64,000 bases of DNA from Petrolisthes cinctipes (Eukaryota; Arthropoda; Malacostraca; Decapoda; Porcellanidae): contig JAWQEG010000360.1 in the NCBI GenBank assembly GCA_033782935.1, forward strand, positions 744,001-808,000. Reading direction: 5' to 3'. Within the stretch, counting starts at the first letter, position 1. Each line of letters opens with the position of its first letter. Positions 13,373-20,108 of this stretch are shown one piece after another. The translations under genes and the position numbers were made by a program. The notes under the pieces are model-generated. The model saw nothing but the letters and a program-made list of their open reading frames with translations. It was not told the origin of the DNA and ran no database searches.

Positions 13373-13414
13373 CCCCCCCCCCCTTTTCCTCCCCCCCCCC
13401 ATTCCCCCCCCCCC
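13373..13414 (-). repeat. Clustered G-runs (G-quadruplex candidate)
   Basis: On the plus strand there are C-runs at 13373-13383 (11), 13391-13400 (10) and 13404-13414 (11), separated by short loops. The coding-strand RNA would carry three long G-runs, enough for one or more G-quadruplexes. Such homopolymers are also prone to length errors in sequencing, so exact run lengths are uncertain. Confidence 0.7.
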
Positions 13415-13585
13415 TTATTCAAGTCTTCTGAGTTAGGGCTATGGCCCTCGCTCAGGTAATGTAATCCCGAGGGGATGAAGGAGGACACTAGGATCCAGAT
13501 ATCCTGTGTAATAATATCTCTTGTCACTCATCTTAGTTAATAATTGTTTGGAAAATGAATACACAAGAATTCCGTAACAATGTAA

Positions 13586-13591
13586 TTTATT
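13586..13591 (-). promoter_or_regulatory. Possible poly(A) signal after recombinase gene
   Basis: AATAAA on the minus strand in an AT-rich patch about 95 bp past the recombinase stop. It could produce transcripts that end before the internal complementary region. Only the hexamer and its position support this. Confidence 0.4.
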
Positions 13592-13685
13592 ATATATTCT
13601 CTTTCACCATATGTACACGTGAAGAATGGGGATGAGTATGAAGCTGTACAAGATGTGGATGAGGTCTGGGATGATGTGACGGGAC

Positions 13686-14672
13686 TTAAATCACCCGACC
13701 TTTTCTCTTCGGGCGGCCCCTCCCCCCCATGTGTCTCCCGCGGGGACCCTGGGGAATAGGAGGTGGAGTACCCATAGCCACACAGGGGGTAGGGGAGAGC
13801 GAGTGGAACAGGTACCTCGTCCTGAAGGAAGAAGTGGACGCCCAGCCCCCTAAATCCCTGACCCTCTCCACCGAGTGAGTCCTGAGGAAGGCGAGGGAGG
13901 CGGCCACGCCCCTAACGCTGTGAGCCCTCGGGGCGTGTCCGGGATCCCCGTTCTCTATCACTCGGCAGAGAAGGCGAGCGATTGACCTAGGGAAGAGAGG
14001 GTTACCGGACCTAGAGTTGTAGAAGAGGTGGTCCGGAGAAGCCCCTCTCGTCGCCTCCACGTATGCAACAAAGGCGTGGACTGGGCAGAGGGGGTGGAAA
14101 TTTCCATCCCTCAGGAACGAGGGTACTGCGAGAGGGCCAATTCTGTCGTCAGCCTGCTCGTTCTTAGCTAGAAAAGCAGGGGAGGGGGAAATGGTTAAGG
14201 AAGTAAGGTTAGGGGTTACTGAAGAAAAGGCTGTGTGACGGGTCAGGGCTGCCAACTGAGAAGCCCTGTAACCTGTAGCTAAGGCGAGCAGGAAGAGAGC
14301 TTTCTGGAGGAGGTGACAAACCTCCAGAGGGACCCCCTCGAAGGTCAGGTAGGAAAGGACACGATGAAGGGACCAGGAGGGTGCCTGGGCCCGGTGAGGT
14401 GCGGTCCCCGCCCGAATCCCCATCCTCAGGAGAGAGAGAGGCCTCTCCGAAACCTTAATGTTAAAACCCAGAAGGAGGGGATCAGACAGGGCTGCGTGAT
14501 GCGCAAGCACCGTCGCCGGGGCCCTGTTGGTGGAATCGGCGAGCCACGTGAGGAATTCCAGGACTGTGTCCTCCGAGATGACCCTGGAGGGGTGTCTTCG
14601 CAAGAAGTCCTGGAATCTTTTCCAGCACGATTCGTATTGTCGCACCGAAGACTGACGATGAGCCCTCAACAT
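13686..14672 (-). CDS. Tyrosine recombinase (integrase) of DIRS element
   Basis: Encodes a 328-residue protein from the ATG at 14672. It would integrate the circular DNA form of the element by site-specific strand exchange. An N-terminal helical core-binding region (about residues 1-100) precedes the catalytic domain. The catalytic set is visible: Arg136 in TGYR, His251 and Arg254 in HSVR, Trp277 in GGW, and the nucleophile Tyr287 in RTRY. The C-terminal tail is basic and Gly/Arg-rich. The frame is -1 relative to the RT gene, and the ATG overlaps the RT stop as ATGTTGA, suggesting termination-reinitiation. The open frame continues upstream to 15965, but most of that is the shadow of the RT gene. 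The 20-25 residues just before the ATG look recombinase-like, so a longer product made by frameshifting cannot be excluded. Confidence 0.9.
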   Translation of the reverse strand: MLRAHRQSSVRQYESCWKRFQDFLRRHPSRVISEDTVLEFLTWLADSTNRAPATVLAHHAALSDPLLLGFNIKVSERPLSLLRMGIRAGTAPHRAQAPSWSLHRVLSYLTFEGVPLEVCHLLQKALFLLALATGYRASQLAALTRHTAFSSVTPNLTSLTISPSPAFLAKNEQADDRIGPLAVPSFLRDGNFHPLCPVHAFVAYVEATRGASPDHLFYNSRSGNPLFPRSIARLLCRVIENGDPGHAPRAHSVRGVAASLAFLRTHSVERVRDLGGWASTSSFRTRYLFHSLSPTPCVAMGTPPPIPQGPRGRHMGGRGRPKRKGRVI

Positions 14673-16666
14673 CTTGTCCACTGTCTCCTTAGTGAACCTT
14701 TTGCTGAGGACTCCCCGTAGAAACTCCAAGCGTGTAGTTTCAGTGACGCTTGGAGTGGTGCAGACAGGGTGCTGGAGAGGCACGCCGATCCCAACTGAAG
14801 GGGATGCGGGCACCACCGGGACAACTCTCCGAACCACGGCTGTGCTGGCCAGCGGGGGGCTATGAGGAGAACCCTCCCCCTGAAAGTGCGCAGCTTGAGG
14901 ATCGCCTTCAGGAGGACTGAAGTGGCTGGGGGTGGGAAGAGGTAGAGATGACCCCACCTGTTCCAGTCCTCCGTGAAGGCGTCCGGGCCTCCCGCCTCTG
15001 TTCTGGATGAGAAAGTCAGGAACAGAGGGAGTAGGGCCGTGGATGGGGAGGCGAATAGGTCCACCTCCGGTGTCCCGTAGCGAAGGCAGAGAGACTCGAA
15101 CACAAGGGGACGCAGTTGCCACTCGACTGACGTCCCCCTGAACCTGGATAGGGCGTCCGCCCAATCGTTCTCCCGCCCTGGCACGTAGCGGGCCGAGAGG
15201 TGAATGTCCCTCTTGGCCGCTATTGCGAAAATCTGTTCTGACAGGGACAGGAGAATTTCCGACCGTACGGTGCCCTGTTTCTGTAGGCACTGCACGGCCG
15301 CAACGTTGTCCATATCGAAGCGGACGCCTATCCTGGCAAACTGAGGGTGTCTGTTGAGCCATTCCTTCGCTACCATCAACTCCCGGGCGTTGATGTGCAG
15401 TAGCCTTTCCCCTTCCTTCCATCCCCCGCACCGTTGATGTCCCAGGCAAGACTGGTATCCCCAGCCTACGTCCGATGCGTCTGTCGCCACCGTAATCCCC
15501 GGGGGAGGGAACACCCAGGGGACCCGCTGACGCAGGGCACCGGGACGTAGCCAGGGGCGAAGGAGGCGGTGGAGAGAGGGGGACACTTGCCTGGGAAGGT
15601 CCCTGTGTGTGGGGGACAGGTGGAGGTTTACCTCCCGCGTCAGCCTCCTGTGTTTCAGTCGTCCCAGGGGCATTGCAGGGGCCGCGAAATTTAGGGACCC
15701 GAGCAATGATTCCCACTGGCGGCGAGAGAAAGTACGGGAAAAATGCGCCCGGCGGACGTGGCGGAGGGTCCGGCGGGCGTTGTCTGGAGCGAGAGAGAGG
15801 GTGGCCGAAAGAGAGTCCCACTCTATTCCTAGCCAACACAGCTTGCGAGTGGGGGTGAGAGAGGACTTGGGGATGTTCAACAGAAACCCCATTTCCTCTA
15901 GCACTCCCCTCGCTACCCGGACGTTGTTTGCTACCTGCTCCTTGGAAGGGGCGTGAAGCAACCAATCGTCCAGGTACATGAGGGTGGGGACACCCGCCTC
16001 TGCCAGACGGGATGCCACCACCCTCACGAGTTTTGTGAAGACTCGCGGAGCTAGAGAAAGACCGAAAGGGAGCCTGGTAAACTGGAACGTCTCGGTCCCC
16101 ACCTGGAAGGCCAGAAAGCGGCGAAACCTGGGGTGGATCGGGACGTGCCAGTAAGCATCCTTGAGATCCAGGGATGCTAACCAGTCTCCCTTCCTCAGAA
16201 CTGTGCGGACCTGAGCAACCGAAACCATCCTGAAATGTAATGTTTTCACGAATTTGTTTAGCTTGCTCAGGTCCATCACCAATCTCGTTTTTCCCTGATC
16301 CTTTTTGGGGACCGTGAATAAACGAGAAAGAAAGACCCTTCCCGTCGCCCGCTCCACTACCCCTTTTTCCCGCATTTCCCGCACATGCGGGACGACCGAA
16401 AGTGACACTTTGGTTGAGGCAGGAGGTAGACGTAGTGGCTGTAACGGGAGAAGGCAGGTGTCAGTGAGAGTACCGTTAATCCTAATCCCCCGGGGCCCGA
16501 GGGACCCGGGGTGGTTGGGGGGAGAATGACAGGAGAGGCAGAGATTTTGACCGCAAGGGAAAATCTGATTTTGACCTAACGGTAGCCCAAGGACGGGATT
16601 AGGCATAATTCATATGTCAGACAGTAAGGATGACAGTTACTCACCGGAACAGTAATCCAGGGCCAT
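14666..16666 (-). CDS. Reverse transcriptase / RNase H / methyltransferase-like polyprotein
   Basis: Predicted 643-residue protein encoded by 16666-16645 joined to 16575-14666 after removal of a 69-bp intron. It copies element RNA into DNA and degrades the RNA strand. RT motifs (spliced numbering): VPKK 96-99, LDLKDAYWHVPI 143-154 with catalytic Asp144, LPFGLSLAP 176-184, YLDD 208-211 and LGIEWD 256-261. RNase H follows, with likely catalytic Asp373 (TDAS), Glu406 (NAREL), Asp430 and Asp481 in a NDWADALSR motif. The tail (about 510-592) has PEVDLFAS, LYLFPPP and APRWPAQPWF, the pattern of the Dam-like methyltransferase domain of DIRS elements; FPPP stands where active enzymes have a (D/N)PP(Y/F) motif. 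Without splicing, an ATG at 16606 inside the intron could give a slightly different N-terminus. The gene is in frame with gag after splicing, separated by one TGA and 29 sense codons. Confidence 0.93.
16576..16644 (-). other. Intron 4 (69 bp) between gag stop and RT domain
   Basis: Begins gtgagtaact and ends ctaccgttag. Removing it joins tcc-g to gt-caa and makes the RT frame continuous with the gag frame upstream. If unspliced, the gag-phase frame meets a stop right after the donor. It was found from splice signals and frame only; no RNA evidence is available. Confidence 0.8.
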
Positions 16667-16753
16667 GACAGGCCCTGGCGAATTATCCTTGCTGCCCAGC
16701 CGTGGGTGGGCCAGGCTGCTGACCACCCTGTGAGGCAGCCCAGAGTGGGACCC
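16667..16753 (-). other. Gag-RT linker, in-frame and open
   Basis: 87 bp (29 sense codons) between the gag TGA and the proposed RT ATG, in the same frame as both. It includes a potential splice acceptor (gcctcacag, ending at 16728) whose phase matches the donors of gag introns 2 and 3. A Gag-RT fusion is therefore possible by readthrough or alternative splicing, but is not shown. Confidence 0.55.
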
Positions 16754-19544
16754 TCAAGTGGCGCGGTCCTTCTGGGAGGGGTGGTTGAAGGACTTGGGCT
16801 TTGCGAAGGGCTTGGAGACCTGTCCCCTTCCTCGAAAAGGCTGCTGGCCCCTCTGGGAGGGCCTGTTGTGTGCTCTCGGGGGAGTGGGATAGGAGGGCCT
16901 CGGTAGCCTGGAGGGCTGGGAGGGCCTCCGGGGCTGGTAGGCTGGTCTGGCTGGCTGTGGGGCACGAGGCCTACGGACAAACAGAACGATTAGGACCCAA
17001 AATAGACCCGAAAATCCTTTCATTTCACCCCGTGACAACTCGGGTAAGACGAACACGAGAGGTACTTACTTGGAGGTGGAAGGCTTTGGTAAATTAATTA
17101 CCGTTGGGAGGGAGGCGAAGATCGTGTCTGTCGCCGGTTGGTCAAAGAGGGCGGGGGACAAGGGGACAGCTCGTACCACTCCCCTCTGTGCCATTTCTGG
17201 CGCAGATTTAGCTGCCGCTTGGCGGGTTGCCAGTCTCGCCTCGGCGAACGCCTTCGCCTCCTCCCGCATGAAGTGGGTAGCCATTGCCGCCACGCCCTCC
17301 ATCACGGTGGCCATGGAAGAGAGGGTGTCACTGTAAGGGGTAAACAAAGAAAGAACCGAGCGAACCCGGGGATAAGTACCCGGGAGTAACAGGGAGACCC
17401 TTCACCCAGCATCCCTACAAACATGATACACGAGAAAGGTACTCACGCTAGCTGTACACCCGACATCTCGTGGTAGGAGTTTGTTAGGGCGTTGAGGCAG
17501 TCCCTAATCAAAGAGGCGGCTGCTCCCGTGGAGATGGTGTGGGCCAGCTCCAGACGGGTAGCAGACTCCGCCTGCCTCAATTTAGCATCGGGCTCCTTCA
17601 GCTGATAGGGGACCGGGGGCTCCTTCTCCGTCTTCCACAGGCACTCCCTCAAGCCCGGGGGAGCCCGGGAATGAGGGAGGATGACGGGGAAAGACGGAGG
17701 AGGGGGCTTCCTGGGCGCGTTGTTCCTCTGGTGGTCCAGGGACTTAAGGAGAAGGGCTGGAATATCCAGGTCCCCTTCACTCTTATCCCCCGGGAAGTAC
17801 GCGTCCGGGGAAAGGAGGAGAGCCGTGTTACCGTGTGAGCGTTCAATCCTCCAAGCCCCGGACAAGTGTAGCTGGCTGTACTCCACCAGGAAACCCATCG
17901 CGTCCAGGGTAGCCGCAGAGGACACCCTAGCTGAAGTGGGTAAGGGCGCTGAGATAGGACGGACCTTGTAGAAGGGAATAGCCTCGCCCTTCTCATCCGC
18001 CCCCCACTTCACCACGACGTCATCCCTCCGGATCCACACGTCTGGTTGAGCTGTGTCCGGAGACCAGGCCACCAGTCTGCCCTCCTCCGAAGAGTGGGTC
18101 CAAGCAGGAGGAAGGAGAGACCAAGAGTAGGGAAGGTATCCGTCTCCTGAAGGAGGGGGTGACGGGGACGGGGGTGCGGAGGTAACCAACTCCTCAGCTA
18201 CGTCCCCCGACGGAGACTCGAGCCCTGGGGAAACGGGAGGCACGAAAAGGACTCCCACATCCCCGGGAGGACTCGAGCCCTCGACGGGAGCAGCAGCGGG
18301 AGGCGGGGGAACAGGAGCGGGTTCCGTAGCGACAGCCTGAGGTTGCGCGACGGAAGCCCCAGGAAAAGCGTGAGGAATAAGGGTGTGGAAGATCTTAACT
18401 ATCTTCCTCGACGAGGGGCTGTCCCCCCCCCGCTTACCCCTGCGGGAATTGCGGGCGGGCGAAGGAGAGCTCCCCGACGACGAAGAAGAGGAAGAGGACG
18501 ACGAAGACGAGGAGGAAGGAGAACGGCGACGAGCACGGGACTTCCTGGAGTGGCGGGACCTTTTAGCCGAACGCTTGCGTCCTCTAGAGAGGCCTGAGGA
18601 GCCAGCTCTAGCAGGAGGCGAAGCTGGGGGTTCCCTGCTGGGCCCTTGTACCGGTGAGGCAGTCGGGGGAACCAGCGCGACAGACTCGCTCGCTTCCCGG
18701 GGGGATAAGCCCCGAGAAGGAGTCGTAGTACCGTCTAGGGAAGCAGGCTCAATCTCTCGGGCCTCAGGAGGTTCTAGCCCCTGAGACTCCGAGAGACAGG
18801 AAGAAGGGTAACGGGTCCTGAATAAACCCAGGTCCGCTCCCAAAATCGGGTCCACCCACGCCAAAGAAGAACCGTCTCGTTTGTGGGCCATTCTCCTAGC
18901 CCTCGTCCACGCCATACGAAGAGAAGCAAGGGCAGGGAGTTTGGAGCGGGCAGAAGGGGAGGTAACCCGACACAACTCAGCCCAGGGGCGGCACACACCA
19001 CACGCCAAAGGGTCGTAACCCAAGGGAGTGAAGCAGGGTGCGTGAGGAGAACAGTGCAGGTGTCCGTCAGGCGAGACCCGCACGGTACATCCTGAGGCAG
19101 CACAAAGGGCACGAGTAGGCTGGGGGAGAAAAGAATACACAAACATGGGTTAACACGTGCAAACACTGGAACACAAACCCATCCTCCCCGAAGGAAAGAA
19201 GCGCGGGACACGCCCGCTGAACCTGGGGACCAGAACACAATCCCCCACACTCGCGCAGCCGCCCAGGGAAAAAAAACCCCGTAAAACCATAATCGTCCGC
19301 CACATGGAGCGGGTAAAAAAGGGGGCCCCCCCGGACCGATGAACCAGAAGGAGGGGTAGGAGGGGACCCGATAGCCTGAGAAGAAACACTCCAGGCTGAA
19401 ATAATGGAAAAAACCCCAAAATAAAATAAAAAACCCCCGCTCGGGAGAGGAAGAGAGAACCAGGGCACAATTCTCCCTCCCCCTTACCGAGAGGGGACAC
19501 ATAATAATCGGGGGAGGTAAGAGGAAGGTCTGCAAAGACCCCAT
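16754..19544 (-). CDS. Gag-like protein, four coding exons
   Basis: Predicted 735-residue protein from exons 19544-19488, 19119-17447, 17330-17070 and 16970-16754. The total is 2,208 nt, divisible by three, with no internal stop. Gag would form the particle that packages element RNA. The N-terminal region has a dense Cys/His cluster (Cys25, Cys30, His39, His41, Cys42, His45, Cys48, Cys59, Cys62), likely metal-binding. Residues about 194-258 are Arg/Ser-rich with a run of roughly 15 serines. The middle is Pro-rich, exon 3 codes an alanine-rich probably helical stretch, and exon 4 a basic Pro/Arg/Gly tail suited to RNA binding. The start has a strong context (accacATGg). Exon 1 is the least certain part, because without it the zinc-like cluster has no ATG outside intronic sequence. 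Gag assignment rests on position and composition, not on a recognised fold. Confidence 0.75.
16971..17069 (-). other. Intron 3 (99 bp) in gag
   Basis: Begins gtaagtacct and ends ttgtccgtag. It lies in phase 2. The upstream frame would stop at the TAA inside the donor, and removal joins it to the basic Pro/Arg-rich tail in the correct frame. Confidence 0.85.
17331..17446 (-). other. Intron 2 (116 bp) in gag
   Basis: Begins gtgagtacct and ends ccccttacag after a pyrimidine-rich stretch. It lies in phase 2. Without splicing the frame stops at the TGA inside the donor; removal continues it into the alanine-rich exon. Confidence 0.87.
19120..19487 (-). other. Intron 1 (368 bp) in gag
   Basis: Begins gtaagggg and ends ttttctcccccag, a strong pyrimidine tract and acceptor. 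It lies in phase 0. The acceptor is well supported because the zinc-like coding region begins right after it. The donor is the best match upstream that gives an in-frame ATG, so it is less certain. The interval also holds T- and G-rich tracts and no credible coding sequence. Confidence 0.68.
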
Positions 19545-19897
19545 GTGGTCACCACGTGGAGTGGGGAAGTCCCACGTGGAACACACTAATCTCGCTAAAA
19601 ACCCCAGAAAACCCCGATAAAATACACATGAAGAATGTACTAGTGGCAGGAGGGACAGTGAAATAGGGGACAGACGGAGAAAAACTCCGAAAACAGGGGC
19701 TGAAAAGCCCCCTTCGCTTAAGGAAAGAACTAAGTCCTAACGAAGAAAAAACCCCATAAACACCTAAAAACCCTCCTAGAAAACACACAATATACATCTG
19801 CAAAGCAGGCCAGCCACTAGAACACAAAAGAAAAATTAGCAGGAACACGCGACACAATACCATAGCGTTGATGTTGACAGGCGTGTGTTCCGCGACA
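19545..19897 (-). other. 5' leader of the element
   Basis: 353 bp between the ITR and the proposed gag ATG. It is rich in TTTT and GGGG tracts and has several pyrimidine-AG sites that could be acceptors of a further untranslated-region intron. No clear TATA box or other promoter element is recognised. In DIRS elements transcription is thought to start within the left ITR. Confidence 0.5.
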
Positions 19898-20108
19898 GAG
19901 TGGACGAGCGGTATTCAGCGGAGGAGGGGCTTAATACCTCACCTCACCACCTCCAGGTGGCTCCACTATCAGTACAGCGCCAGATTTGAATTTTTATTTA
20001 CTTCTGATGAACGTCACGGAATTGACCCTTCCAACCCAGATTATGCCTACACGGGGCCTGGGCTTGTGAAGGGGCCTATCCTATAGCAACCAGCTGTACT
20101 GGTTTCAC
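19898..20108 (-). repeat. Inverted terminal repeat, 5' side of element
   Basis: Exact reverse complement of 12726-12936. It is followed by an 11-bp extension (20109-20119) that completes the 5' end. In coding orientation it is the likely site of the element promoter, though no motif was identified. Confidence 0.95.

Larger units (their letters stand above)
13092..13685 (-). other. 3' untranslated region of the element
   Basis: About 590 bp between the recombinase stop and the internal complementary region. It holds a minus-strand AATAAA, three long G-runs and no convincing open frame; the 62-residue frame at 13339-13527 is low-complexity because it crosses the G-runs. A regulatory or packaging role is possible, but nothing specific is recognised. 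Confidence 0.7.

Noticed and set aside
14313..15956. Plus-strand open frames within the element
   Set aside because: They lie opposite RT and recombinase coding sequence with known catalytic motifs and show no recognisable motif of their own.
14673..15965. Long upstream extension of the recombinase frame (about 430 codons)
   Set aside because: It overlaps the RT, RNase H and methyltransferase-like coding sequence in another frame, is Pro/Gly/Arg-rich and has no domain. It is the antisense-free shadow of a GC-rich gene; only the part near 14672 may be real.
16576..16980. 134-residue Pro/Ser-rich frame overlapping gag exon 4
   Set aside because: Splice phase from intron 3 leads into the basic gag frame instead. 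This frame runs through the intron 4 donor and has no domain.
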